A DNA stretch of 64,000 nucleotides from an uncultured Candidatus Melainabacteria bacterium (GTDB lineage Bacteria; Cyanobacteriota; Vampirovibrionia; Gastranaerophilales; Gastranaerophilaceae), in assembly GCA_934747335.1 (NCBI GenBank), contig CAKVGS010000004.1, positions 38,067-102,066 of the forward strand, read 5' to 3'. The notes beneath the pieces are model-generated. The model was given only the letters and a program-made list of their open reading frames with translations. It was not told where the DNA came from and made no database searches. Positions 1 to 8,024 of this stretch are shown in pieces (position 1 is the stretch's first letter; each line of letters starts with the position of its first letter). Made by a program: the position numbers and the translations under genes.

Positions 1-1
1 C

Positions 2-526
2 AGTGAACCGAAAATTCAGGCTTTGATGGCAAAAGGACTTTTAAGACGTCCGGCAAGAGCGATGGTTGTTGGCATGCCAAATGTTGGTAAATCAAGTGTT
101 ATCAATAAGCTTACAAAATCATCTAAGACAAAAATTGGTGCAAAAGCGGGTGTTACAAGACAACAACAATGGGTTAGAATCAACCCGAAATTAGATTTAT
201 TGGATACTCCCGGAATTATTCCAACAAAACAGGATGATCAAATGCAGGCAGTGAAGTTGGCATTTGTCAGCTCTGTTTCAGAAAACGCTTATTCTCCCGA
301 ACCTGTTGCAAAGGCTCTTTTGGAAATGCTTGCCCAAAAACACAAAGAAGAACTTTGCAAACACTATAATGTTGAAAATCTTACTTTAGAAGATATTGCA
401 ACTAAACGTAATTGGATTATTAAGGGTGAATATCCTGATACGGAAAGAACAGCGATTTTTATTTTAAAAGACTTTAGAGAAGGACGCTTAGGACTATTTA
501 TATTAGATGAATTTCCTATTGATTAA
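2..526 (+). CDS. rbgA: Ribosome biogenesis GTPase RbgA/YlqF (3' part, gene enters from the left edge)
   Basis: This is the C-terminal part of a circularly permuted GTPase that acts in late large-ribosomal-subunit assembly. The frame is open to the window edge, so the N-terminus is missing. In this family the order is G4-G5-G1-G2-G3. The visible part holds the G1 P-loop GMPNVGKSS, a G2-like threonine in GVTRQQQ, and G3 DTPGI, followed by the helical C-terminal domain. The order and spacing fit RbgA rather than a classical Era/EngA GTPase. The stop lies 1 base from the stop of the convergent response-regulator gene. The substrate (GTP) and role come from the family; only the motifs are seen here. 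Confidence 0.9.
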   Translation, partial: SEPKIQALMAKGLLRRPARAMVVGMPNVGKSSVINKLTKSSKTKIGAKAGVTRQQQWVRINPKLDLLDTPGIIPTKQDDQMQAVKLAFVSSVSENAYSPEPVAKALLEMLAQKHKEELCKHYNVENLTLEDIATKRNWIIKGEYPDTERTAIFILKDFREGRLGLFILDEFPID

Positions 527-527
527 T

Positions 528-905
528 TTATTTTAATAGTTCCTCGTAAGCTGAAAAACATTTCAACGCAGTTGATTTTGGAATACATTCAACTTCCAAA
601 TTGTCTGCTATATGGCGAATGTTATATGATGCAGAAACCATTACAATTTTTGTGCTGTTATAGATATTAAATGTTTTAATTTGTTCTACAAGCCATTCTC
701 CTGCATATTTTGGCGCATAACTTTCTTCCATTTGCAAGTCCGTTAAAATTATATCGTAGGGCTTATTTTGTAGCAAGTAATCATAAGCTTTTGTTGCACT
801 TTCTGCTGTATCAATATTGATATCATGCCCAAAAAGTTCAAACATAACGTTTGTATTAAAATCTCGCCAACCTTTTACATCATCAACGATTAAAATATTT
901 TTCAT
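528..905 (-). CDS. Single-domain response regulator (CheY-like receiver)
   Basis: A 125-residue stand-alone receiver domain. Acidic residues D8/D9 follow the first strand (ILIVDD). The likely phosphorylated aspartate is D56 in ILTDLQM, and a lysine near 109 sits in the CIPKS segment. There is no output domain, so it would signal by protein contact, as in CheY or Spo0F relays. Its start overlaps the stop of the aroH gene by 4 bases, which indicates translational coupling. It lies three genes downstream of a sensor kinase on the same strand, and that kinase is its most likely partner; this is inferred from position only. Confidence 0.85.
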   Translation of the reverse strand: MKNILIVDDVKGWRDFNTNVMFELFGHDINIDTAESATKAYDYLLQNKPYDIILTDLQMEESYAPKYAGEWLVEQIKTFNIYNSTKIVMVSASYNIRHIADNLEVECIPKSTALKCFSAYEELLK

Positions 906-1252
906 TTTCTTAAAACTTCCGCTCCGTCCAAATAAACAAATTCAGGCACAAATGTGTCACCGCAATTCACAACTATTAAAACTCTTAAGCATTTCTCCAA
1001 AGAATTTGGAACGTCAAGCTCATGAAAACACATCATTGGGACATCTTTCCACTTAAGGTTTACTCTTGCGTATTTTGCAGGAAAATCAGCGTTTAAATCT
1101 TTTGTAAGAGTGAATATCACATGTGATATCATGTCTGTTTCAATTTTATTTCTATTTAGCATTTCCTTAAGCAATTTAATTGTAGCAGCACCAATTGCTT
1201 CAGGACTGTTTTCATCAACAGTAATAGCTCCTCTTATACCTTTTGATATCAT
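902..1252 (-). CDS. aroH: Chorismate mutase, AroH type
   Basis: A 116-residue protein matching the trimeric AroH class of chorismate mutase, which converts chorismate to prephenate for phenylalanine and tyrosine synthesis. The N-terminal strand contains GIRGAITV with the conserved arginine, followed by the ENSPEAI helix. The later segment ELDVPNSLEKCLRVL carries the glutamate and arginine expected near the active site. Length is normal for the family (about 115-127 residues). It lies between a Nudix gene and a receiver gene, with 3-base and overlapping spacings, so it is co-transcribed with signalling genes and not with other aromatic-pathway genes. Confidence 0.88.
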   Translation of the reverse strand: MISKGIRGAITVDENSPEAIGAATIKLLKEMLNRNKIETDMISHVIFTLTKDLNADFPAKYARVNLKWKDVPMMCFHELDVPNSLEKCLRVLIVVNCGDTFVPEFVYLDGAEVLRK

Positions 1253-1255
1253 AAA

Positions 1256-1801
1256 TTATTTCTCCTCATTCAAATAAAATAAACACGCCAATGTCGATGC
1301 TGTTAGCGCCAAACCATCAGCTTCTTGCGCTCTTAACCACTTGTAAACATCTTTTTTATTAACTAAAATTCTGTCTATAATTACTCCACCGTCACTTACA
1401 GGCTTTGAAACTACATTATATTCATTTATGTAAGCAATTGCAAGTGTAACGGTTTCCGAAACACACCCCGGAGAACTTGCAACTTTATGCGATTTGATTT
1501 CGATTTTATCGGCAACAAGTCCTGCTTCTTCCAAAAGTTCTGCTTTAATGGCGTCTTCTACGGTTTCTCCGATTCTTTCATCGCCGACGAGTCCGGCAGG
1601 CAATGCAATAGAATATTTTGCAATCCCTTCTGCAACAAGAGGCGGACGTTCTTCTTTTAAGAATAAAATCTTTTCATTTTTTATAATCGGTAAAATTACG
1701 ACCACATCTTTCGCGTTCGGTCTGTGCGCATAAACCCAATCTTTGCCTGATTTAGAAGGTGTACTTTTTAGTTGCAAAAATTTTGTATCGTATAAAATCA
1801 T
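1256..1801 (-). CDS. Nudix hydrolase (ADP-ribose pyrophosphatase-like)
   Basis: A 181-residue Nudix protein. The Nudix box runs from the G of VGDERIGE through ELLEEAGL and supplies the metal-binding glutamates. The usual arginine before the first of these glutamates is alanine here (KAELLEEAG). The surrounding fold resembles ADP-ribose pyrophosphatases (NudF type): an N-terminal beta sheet, ALPAGLV before the box, and PGCVSETV after it. It would hydrolyse a nucleoside diphosphate linked to a sugar; the exact substrate cannot be read. The ribosome-binding site GGAG lies at the 3' end of the kinase gene, 2 bases upstream. Confidence 0.83.
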   Translation of the reverse strand: MILYDTKFLQLKSTPSKSGKDWVYAHRPNAKDVVVILPIIKNEKILFLKEERPPLVAEGIAKYSIALPAGLVGDERIGETVEDAIKAELLEEAGLVADKIEIKSHKVASSPGCVSETVTLAIAYINEYNVVSKPVSDGGVIIDRILVNKKDVYKWLRAQEADGLALTASTLACLFYLNEEK

Positions 1802-1803
1802 AA

Positions 1804-3150
1804 TTATTCTCCGTAGTGCAAATTAGTATTAACAATTGCAGGCAATTTAATTGTGAATTCGGTATACTCGCCTTCTTCACTTTCTACCGTTAATTCTCCG
1901 CCATGAGATTTAACTATTTGCAAAGCCAGATACAAACCCAAACCTGTTCCTATTTTTCTGAATTTTTTTGCGGCTGAAAAATACTTGTTAAAGATTTTAT
2001 CAATATCTTCTTTTGAAATTCCTGCGCCAAAATCTTTAACCTTGATTACGATAAATTTTGGAATTTCACCGATTGTAATATTAACAGGCGAAGCCAATTC
2101 TCCGTAAGAAATTGCATTTTGTATTAAATTCTTAATAACACGCTTTAATTGCATTTTATCAGCAAAAACACAAATATCGCGATTCGTTGTAAAGTTTAGC
2201 GGATTGTGAGTCTTATCGGCTATCGGACGCATTTCGTCAATTATTTCTTCTATAAACGGTTTTAGTTTGATATTTTCTTTATAAAGCCTGATAGAGCCGT
2301 CTTTAACTTTATAGGTTTCTAAAACAATTTGAACCAAATCCAAAAGCTCTTTATTAGAAGATTGCATATTTTTAAGTGCAACCTCCTGTTTGTCGGATAT
2401 CGGGCCGAAATTTTTGTTTAAAAACAATTCAAGCATGTTAGTTTCGGCAATAATCGGAACTTTTAAATCATGCGTTAAAGTTGCGACAAAATCTTCTTTC
2501 AAACTTTCCAACTCTCTTTGGTTTGTAACATTCTTAATTATTACAATGAACCTGCGCTTCTTATCTTCAAGTTTAAGCTCCATTGTGCTTGCAACAAAAT
2601 TTGAAGCCATATCTGTTTTAATAAAAACATCATCTTCGTTAAGTTTTTCTAAATTTTTATTTTTTGCAATTTGAATAAATTCCAACAGATCTGCGCCAAG
2701 TATATCTTTGCCCGGAACGTTGAACCATTCGCATATTTTAGCCGTTGCACGCAAAATTTTGTGCTCACCATCAACTACTACCAAACCATCGGATAGAGAG
2801 TTGATAACAGCTTCCAAGAACTTGTTTTGACGATGAAGCTCTGTTTGATATTCTGTAATCATATTTTCTCTGTCATAAAGAGTTTCAATCATCCTGTTGA
2901 TACTTTCAGCCAAAGGTTCTGTGCTTGGAAGCTCCATTTTTTCAACTTTTTTCGACAAATCACCATATCGTACGGAGTTTACTGTTTTTGTAATCACGCC
3001 CAAATAGTCATTAATTTTTGACCACTTTTTGCCTGCTTGTCTTGCAGAAAAGAAAAGAAATATTAACATACCAAGTACAAAAAGGTTCAAAATATGTATT
3101 AATAATGTCCCTTTATCCGCAAAATAATAACTCAATACTTCCATTAGCAT
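1804..3150 (-). CDS. Membrane sensor histidine kinase (HAMP-PAS-HisKA-HATPase)
   Basis: About 448 residues from the chosen ATG; a TTG two codons upstream is also possible. Numbered from that TTG, the order is: one membrane helix near residues 19-37 with almost no periplasmic domain, a HAMP-like segment around 40-95, a short coiled coil, a PAS domain at about 112-212, and a HisKA helix with phospho-acceptor H229 in ATLTHDLKVP. The ATPase domain has N-box NLIQNAISYG, G1 VKDFGAGI and G2 GTGLGLYLA. With so little outside the membrane, it probably senses an internal cue through PAS. It leads the kinase-Nudix-aroH-receiver cluster and is divergent from fliO. Confidence 0.92.
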   Translation of the reverse strand: MLMEVLSYYFADKGTLLIHILNLFVLGMLIFLFFSARQAGKKWSKINDYLGVITKTVNSVRYGDLSKKVEKMELPSTEPLAESINRMIETLYDRENMITEYQTELHRQNKFLEAVINSLSDGLVVVDGEHKILRATAKICEWFNVPGKDILGADLLEFIQIAKNKNLEKLNEDDVFIKTDMASNFVASTMELKLEDKKRRFIVIIKNVTNQRELESLKEDFVATLTHDLKVPIIAETNMLELFLNKNFGPISDKQEVALKNMQSSNKELLDLVQIVLETYKVKDGSIRLYKENIKLKPFIEEIIDEMRPIADKTHNPLNFTTNRDICVFADKMQLKRVIKNLIQNAISYGELASPVNITIGEIPKFIVIKVKDFGAGISKEDIDKIFNKYFSAAKKFRKIGTGLGLYLALQIVKSHGGELTVESEEGEYTEFTIKLPAIVNTNLHYGE

Positions 3151-3281
3151 GCTCAACTTGTCCTATTTTAATATTTTATGATACAATTATAACAGAAAAG
3201 GAGTATAAGGGGGAAGGATATTTTTAAACAGGGCTTGCCTGTTTGATTTGAGCCTTAAACCTTAAAAAGTCGGATTTATTC

Positions 3282-4079
3282 ATGAATAAGATTTATAAGA
3301 TATTTTTGGGAGTATTTTGTTGGACATGTGCGCTATCTGCACATGCTGCGGATAAGTTTGATATTTTGCCTGACTTGCCCGAACCTTTGGCTAACGCGGC
3401 ACAAGCTTCTTCCGTTACAACAAGCGATAATGCAATAAACACAACTCAATCAATCGGACAAGAACCAAACCTTGTTTCAATTATATTTTCTTTGATTTTT
3501 GTAGTTTTGTTAATTTATGCAACAGGTATTATTTATGCAAAGCTTAACAAATTAGGTTTAAATACTCTAAAAAAACAAATGGGTGAAGGCAGCAATTCGC
3601 ATGTTTCTGTTATTTCTACGACTCCTTTAGGTAATAACAAATCATTGCATGTAGTGGAACTTGACGGCAAAAGAATGCTAATCGGAGCTTCAGCTAATTC
3701 TATCCATTTGATTAAAGATTTGGGTTCTTTCCCGCCGGAAGAATTTGAAGAAGGCGAATATTCAAAAATAGAAATTCCTAATATAAGAATTCCGAAAATT
3801 GAGATTCCGAAAATCGAATTTCCGGGTTTCACAAAGGTTGTAGCAAAAAAAACGGTTGAAGAAGCAACTCTGCCTCAAGAAGAAGATGAAACCAAATCAG
3901 AAGAAAGCGACAATTTTGAAATTTCTGATATTTATGTAGAAGAAGAAAATCCTGATGGAATTATTGATAAATTGTTCCACACGGTAGCGGAAGAAAATAA
4001 CCAACCGCAAGAAGAAAAAGAAAACGAACATAAAGTTGACCCTGATGAGTTTGCGCTTTATAAGAAGTATTTGGGCTAA
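3282..4079 (+). CDS. fliO: Flagellar export-gate assembly protein FliO
   Basis: A 265-residue protein with a signal peptide ending near CALSAHAADK and a second membrane helix at about residues 67-89. A cytoplasmic FliO domain follows with the family pattern VISTTPLGNNKSLHVVELDGKR and then LIGASANSIHLIKDLG. FliO helps assemble the FliP ring of the flagellar type III export gate. The C-terminal 100 residues are an acidic, repetitive tail (IPKIEIPKIE, then glutamate-rich) not found in short FliO proteins. No fliP/fliQ/fliR follows, so the flagellar genes are dispersed. The ribosome-binding site is weak. The next gene begins 31 bases downstream. Confidence 0.82.
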   Translation: MNKIYKIFLGVFCWTCALSAHAADKFDILPDLPEPLANAAQASSVTTSDNAINTTQSIGQEPNLVSIIFSLIFVVLLIYATGIIYAKLNKLGLNTLKKQMGEGSNSHVSVISTTPLGNNKSLHVVELDGKRMLIGASANSIHLIKDLGSFPPEEFEEGEYSKIEIPNIRIPKIEIPKIEFPGFTKVVAKKTVEEATLPQEEDETKSEESDNFEISDIYVEEENPDGIIDKLFHTVAEENNQPQEEKENEHKVDPDEFALYKKYLG

Positions 4080-4110
4080 ATATCGGGTTAAATAAAAATA
4101 AGGAGAGCTA

Positions 4111-4980
4111 ATGGCAGAGTGTGTGAAAATTGCAAATAAGATTGTAGGTGACGGTTACCCTTGTTTTATTATTGCAGAAATCGGGATTAATCATAACGGC
4201 TCGGTTGCTTTAGCAAAAAAAATGATTGATATAGCTGTAACAACAGGCTGTGATGCTGTAAAGTTCCAAAAAAGAACCGTTGATGTGGTTTACACAAAAG
4301 AAGAATTGGCAAAGGAAAGAAAAAGCGTTTTTGGAAACACTAACGGCGATTTAAAGCGCGGGTTAGAATTTGGTGAAAAAGAATACAAAGAAATTGACGA
4401 ATACTGTAAAGAAAAAGGTATTTTGTGGTTTGCGTCTTGTTGGGATGAAGCGTCCGTTGATTTTATGGAAAAATTTGATATTCCTTGTTACAAAATCGCA
4501 TCCGCTTCTTTAACCGACGATAATTTGCTTAAGTATACAAAAACAAAAGGCAAACCGATTTTGCTTTCAACAGGCATGAGCACTATGGAAGAAATCAGAC
4601 ATGCTGTTTCTATTTTGGGTGAAGATAATTTAATAATTTACCATTGCACCTCTACTTATCCATCAAACGCAGATGAAACAAATTTACGTGTAATAGAAAC
4701 TTTTAAAAAAGAATTCTCTTGCCCAATTGGTTATTCAGGACACGAAAGAGGAGTAACTCCTTCTGTATTGGCTGCTGCATTGGGCGCAAATTCAGTAGAA
4801 CGTCATATTACGGTAGATAGAACCAATTGGGGCTCAGATCAAGCTGCAAGTTTAGAAATGGCGGGACTATATCACATGGTGCGTGATATCAGACAAGTAC
4901 CCGAATTGTTAGGTGATGGCGTTAAGGTGGTTTACCAAAGAGAACTGCCGATTATTGAAAAATTGAGAAGGGTTAAATAA
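4111..4980 (+). CDS. NeuB-family nonulosonic acid synthase lacking the SAF domain
   Basis: A 289-residue TIM-barrel synthase of the NeuB/SpsE family, which condenses phosphoenolpyruvate with a hexosamine or hexose to give a nine-carbon acid. Family signatures are visible: IAEIGINHNG near residues 22-31, AVKFQKR, KIASASLTD, LLSTGMST, YHCTSTYP, IGYSGHERG and VERHITVDRTNWGSDQAAS. It stops after the barrel, so the C-terminal SAF (antifreeze-like) domain of typical NeuB (about 340-350 residues) is absent. The ribosome-binding site is AAGGAG. Its stop overlaps the next start (TAATG), coupling it to a KdsC-like phosphatase; the pair resembles the route that makes a 9-phosphate and then removes the phosphate. 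Confidence 0.86.
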   Translation: MAECVKIANKIVGDGYPCFIIAEIGINHNGSVALAKKMIDIAVTTGCDAVKFQKRTVDVVYTKEELAKERKSVFGNTNGDLKRGLEFGEKEYKEIDEYCKEKGILWFASCWDEASVDFMEKFDIPCYKIASASLTDDNLLKYTKTKGKPILLSTGMSTMEEIRHAVSILGEDNLIIYHCTSTYPSNADETNLRVIETFKKEFSCPIGYSGHERGVTPSVLAAALGANSVERHITVDRTNWGSDQAASLEMAGLYHMVRDIRQVPELLGDGVKVVYQRELPIIEKLRRVK

Positions 4981-5459
4981 TGACTTTAAATTTACCTGAT
5001 ACAATAAAATTTGTAATCACTGATTTTGATGGGATTGTAACGGATAATTGTGTTTATATTGATTCAAAAGGTGAAATGACAAGAAAGCTTAATTTCAAAG
5101 ATGTGATGGCATTTTCTATATTAAGAAAAAACGGTTATCATATTGGTATTGTTTCAGGCGAAAAAAATTCTGCAATTGAGATTATTGCTAAGAAATTTAA
5201 AGTTGAAGAAGTCCATCAGGATATAAGAATCAAGATTGATGTAATCAAATCAATCGTTGAAAGATATAAGTTAAAAAAAGATGAGTTTGTTTATATTGGT
5301 GATGATATAAACGATTTGGAAACGTTAAAATTTGCAAAATACGCAATTACTGTTCCTGACGCTGTTAATCAAGTAAAAGCAATTGAAGGAATACAAATAA
5401 CAACCGCGCATGGCGGAAATGGCGCTTTTAGAGAAGTTGTGGATTGTTTAGTTAAATAA
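4980..5459 (+). CDS. KdsC-like HAD phosphatase (probable nonulosonate-9-phosphate or KDO-8-phosphate phosphatase)
   Basis: A 159-residue capless HAD phosphatase of the KdsC class. The nucleophile motif is DFDGIVTD, with D15 and D17. Motif II is IVSGEKN and motif IV is GDDINDLETL. The C-terminal GGxGAxRE signature appears as HGGNGAFREV. KdsC enzymes are tetramers acting on KDO-8-phosphate, but close relatives dephosphorylate KDN- or N-acetylneuraminate-9-phosphate. Direct coupling to the NeuB-like gene favours the second role (inference). A distinct KdsC-like gene occurs at 12292-12828, so the two probably divide these substrates. Confidence 0.82.
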   Translation: MTLNLPDTIKFVITDFDGIVTDNCVYIDSKGEMTRKLNFKDVMAFSILRKNGYHIGIVSGEKNSAIEIIAKKFKVEEVHQDIRIKIDVIKSIVERYKLKKDEFVYIGDDINDLETLKFAKYAITVPDAVNQVKAIEGIQITTAHGGNGAFREVVDCLVK

Positions 5460-5487
5460 AAAAGGTACACCAAAAGGCGCACCTTTT
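5460..5487 (+). terminator. Stem-loop terminator between convergent genes
   Basis: A 12-base stem (AAAAGGTACACC against GGCGCACCTTTT, two A-C mismatches) with an AAAA loop. It begins at the end of the phosphatase stop codon. A- and T-runs on both sides allow use on either strand, which fits the convergent TPR gene. Confidence 0.75.
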
Positions 5488-5516
5488 AAAATCATCCTAT
5501 TGAATAAGGTGTTTCC

Positions 5517-6800
5517 TTATTCTCCCATTCTCTTCCCAAAAATTTTCTTTAAGAAAGCTCCAAAACCACCGTTTTCTGAGCCGTTTTTGTATTTTTCATA
5601 ATTATCGGCAACAAATTGATTCCTTGGGTCGATTTCCTTCAATCTGTCCATATATTCCATTGCGCCATAATTATCTCCGATAGATTCTCTGAATTCAGCT
5701 AATTTTTGTAACGCGTTTTTGTTTTTAGGGTCAACATCAACTAAACGTTCATAGAATTCACTTGCTTTTGTTTTGTCGCCTTCTGTTTCAAGTAATATAG
5801 CTATTGTTTCAATTAAATCTACATTTTTATCATCAAATCTGTAAGCGGTTAAATATTCGTTTAATGCAACATCTTTATCTCCGCGAACGATATTATATTT
5901 GCCCCAGTTTACGTGTTCATTGAAGGAATCTTCTAACTTTTCATAAATCAACGCGCGCATTTGATAAATCAATGGTGAATTCGGATCAAGTTTTGCGTAC
6001 TCGTCAATTTCTTTAAACGCGTCCTCTGACATACCTTTTTGGAAATAATATTGAGCCAAAAGTGCGTGGAAAGTTTTATCGTTTTTGTAATTTTCTTGAT
6101 TGTGTTTAAGTATTTCAAATCCTTCGTCATTTTTACCTAAATCAAATAGTGCTCTTGCCTTTGTTAAATCGTGTTGAGTTAGTTCCAACGCTTTTTCAGG
6201 TTGAGAATTTCTAATATAATAACCTGCTAAAATTTCTTCAAAATCCTTAAAACCGCAATCTTTTCTTCCGCGCTCAAGAATTTGAATTGCAGAAATTATT
6301 CCCTCGGTTTTTTCGTAAAGCTCTGCTAATTTTAAATATACAACAGGATTTTTATCATCATAATCTGAAATTTTTAAGTATTCATCAATAGCATCTGTAA
6401 TTTTGCCTTGACCTTCACAAAGTCCTGCATATAAATATCTTGCAGGAAGAGCTTCTTGTTGGTCTTTTGCGTGTTCAATCGCTTTTTTATAGTCGTTTCT
6501 TGCATGGCTCATTTGTTGTTGAAGCGCATGCAAATTCCCTCTTAGCAAATAATACTTGAATCGGTCTTCATTACAGAACAAGTCAATTAACTGTTCGTGC
6601 GCCAAAATATTTGGCGGGTCGATTTCTAAAATCTTGCCATAATAAATTTTTGCATCATCTTTTTTATCCAAAATCAATGCGACGTGCGCAAGTTTAGTCA
6701 ATAATTCGACATCGTTTTGTTTGTGCGGAAGCTGTTTTTTATACTCCGCATAAGCTTCTTCATATTTTTCATCTTGTTCAAGTTGTTCTGCTAAGTTCAT
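5517..6800 (-). CDS. Tetratricopeptide-repeat protein
   Basis: A 427-residue protein made almost entirely of TPR helical hairpins. Repeating features include YAEYKKQL, AKIYYGKILEIDPPN, AIDEYLKISDYDDKNP, DEYAKLDPNSPLIYQ, ASEFYERLVDVDPKNK and AMEYMDRLKEIDPRN, with the usual A-x-x-x-Y/F spacing and D-P turns. There is no signal peptide, so it is cytoplasmic and probably a scaffold; the partner is unknown. The C-terminal end (GGFGAFLKKIFGKR) is a short basic, glycine-rich amphipathic tail. Its leader shares 32 identical bases with the region just downstream of pth, suggesting it originally followed pth directly. Confidence 0.85.
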   Translation of the reverse strand: MNLAEQLEQDEKYEEAYAEYKKQLPHKQNDVELLTKLAHVALILDKKDDAKIYYGKILEIDPPNILAHEQLIDLFCNEDRFKYYLLRGNLHALQQQMSHARNDYKKAIEHAKDQQEALPARYLYAGLCEGQGKITDAIDEYLKISDYDDKNPVVYLKLAELYEKTEGIISAIQILERGRKDCGFKDFEEILAGYYIRNSQPEKALELTQHDLTKARALFDLGKNDEGFEILKHNQENYKNDKTFHALLAQYYFQKGMSEDAFKEIDEYAKLDPNSPLIYQMRALIYEKLEDSFNEHVNWGKYNIVRGDKDVALNEYLTAYRFDDKNVDLIETIAILLETEGDKTKASEFYERLVDVDPKNKNALQKLAEFRESIGDNYGAMEYMDRLKEIDPRNQFVADNYEKYKNGSENGGFGAFLKKIFGKRMGE

Positions 6801-6828
6801 TTTATACTCCTAGTTAAATTTATTTTGA
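6797..6828. repeat. 32-bp direct repeat, copy 1 (pth/TPR junction duplication)
   Basis: Identical over 32 bases to 7993-8024. Each copy contains, on the minus strand, the last codons of a pth-like end, its stop, a ribosome-binding site (AGGAG) and a start codon. The two copies flank exactly the two orphan paralogues at 6835-7996. Confidence 0.9.
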
Positions 6829-6834
6829 CTCTCT

Positions 6835-7401
6835 CTATACTCGATATTCGTCCACGAAATTTACTTTTTCGCGAAATATCATGTCGTTTGCTTTTGTACC
6901 TTTTGTAACAATACTTTCTAAGGCTCTTAAGATTACTTTAAAATGTTTGTCGTCTTTAGAATGTTCAATATCTTCAGGATAAGTGCTCAGAGTGCTACTC
7001 GAAAAAATTCTTTGATAGCCATGCTTTTCTTGTTCATGTTCTTCTGTAACAGTAACTGTTACATTTTGAAAATTCAAATGTTTGTCCATATCAATGCTTT
7101 TAGATTCTAAATTCGGATGCAATGAAAACGAATATATACCTTTTGCAGTATAATCAAAACCGCCTCTATCTTCAAATATTGATTGATGAGTTAATGCTAA
7201 TAAATTATTATCTGAATTTGCTTTTAATTTTTCCAACGCTTGTCTTAAACGACTGCCGTATCCATTAAAAATACACTTTTTCCCAAATTCATCCCAGTAG
7301 TCTTCATAGCCTTTTGTATATTTAAAGTTTAAGCCAGGAAGCTTAGATTTAAACGCAGTTTTAGGCGGATATGTGTTTGGGTTTATTGCTGCAATTCTCA
7401 T
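6835..7401 (-). CDS. Orphan protein, paralogue A of a tandem pair (N-terminal FKSKLP motif)
   Basis: A 188-residue protein with no family I recognise. It begins MRIAAINPN, then AFKSKLPGLNFKYTKGYEDYW. Its whole length aligns by eye with the next upstream gene (7415-7996): shared blocks include the FKSKLP segment, KYT.GY.D.W, DNNLLALTH, YSFSLHP/YTFSLHP, SK.IDMD and a C-terminal ..MIF.. block. It has no membrane helix or signal peptide and appears to be a soluble alpha/beta domain. The ribosome-binding site GAGG is good. The basic FKSK segment at residues 17-20 recurs in unrelated proteins in this window and may be a targeting or processing tag (inference). Confidence 0.7.
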   Translation of the reverse strand: MRIAAINPNTYPPKTAFKSKLPGLNFKYTKGYEDYWDEFGKKCIFNGYGSRLRQALEKLKANSDNNLLALTHQSIFEDRGGFDYTAKGIYSFSLHPNLESKSIDMDKHLNFQNVTVTVTEEHEQEKHGYQRIFSSSTLSTYPEDIEHSKDDKHFKVILRALESIVTKGTKANDMIFREKVNFVDEYRV

Positions 7402-7414
7402 TTTTATTCCTCTT

Positions 7415-7996
7415 TTATGCTCTAAAATCTTTTAACAATAGTTCATCTTTAGAAATATTATTACCAAAAATCATTTTATTGGTTTCTGAACCAGTTTCTG
7501 CAATTGCTTCAAGTATCTTTAAAATTCTATCATATATAATATCATTTTTTTTGCAATTTGTATTTATTGCATTTGAGTAGAATTCATACCTAAATGCGTT
7601 TTTATATGCATCTTTGCGGTATTCAACATCTGATAGCTTTACAAAAACATCTTTCACAAAGCTATGAGAATTATCCATATCTATAAACTTTGATTCTTTT
7701 TGTTCCGGATGAAGTGAAAAAGTATAAATATCACTATTGGCAGATATACCATTAAAAATTTTTGTTTCTCGTTTTTTACTATGGGTTAATGCCAACAAAT
7801 TGTTATCACCGTTTTCTTTTATTTTTGTAAGTAGTTTTTTTAATGTTGACTCTTTACCTGTCTTCATACAATAATCAGCAAAAGGCTGCCAAAAATCTTT
7901 ATAGCCCTCTGTATATTTATAATCAATTGGAGGTAATTTTGATTTAAAATTTGTTGTTTGTGCATTATTTTGAGTTGTGATTGGTGTAATTCTCAT
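7415..7996 (-). CDS. Orphan protein, paralogue B of a tandem pair (N-terminal FKSKLP motif)
   Basis: A 193-residue paralogue of the neighbouring downstream gene. The start MRITPITTQN leads into NFKSKLPPIDYKYTEGYKDFW. Conserved blocks DNNLLALTHSKK, DIYTFSLHPEQKESKFIDMD and KILEAIAETGSETNKMIFG match the paralogue. The middle differs, so the duplication is not recent. Start choice is supported by AGGAG at normal distance. The gene begins 10 bases after the pth stop, inside the 32-bp repeat, so the pair appears inserted between pth and the TPR gene. Function unknown. Confidence 0.7.
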   Translation of the reverse strand: MRITPITTQNNAQTTNFKSKLPPIDYKYTEGYKDFWQPFADYCMKTGKESTLKKLLTKIKENGDNNLLALTHSKKRETKIFNGISANSDIYTFSLHPEQKESKFIDMDNSHSFVKDVFVKLSDVEYRKDAYKNAFRYEFYSNAINTNCKKNDIIYDRILKILEAIAETGSETNKMIFGNNISKDELLLKDFRA

Positions 7997-8024
7997 TTTA
8001 TACTCCTAGTTAAATTTATTTTGA
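7993..8024. repeat. 32-bp direct repeat, copy 2 (pth/TPR junction duplication)
   Basis: Exact match to 6797-6828. It spans the last pth codons and stop, the ribosome-binding site and the first bases of paralogue B. Confidence 0.9.
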
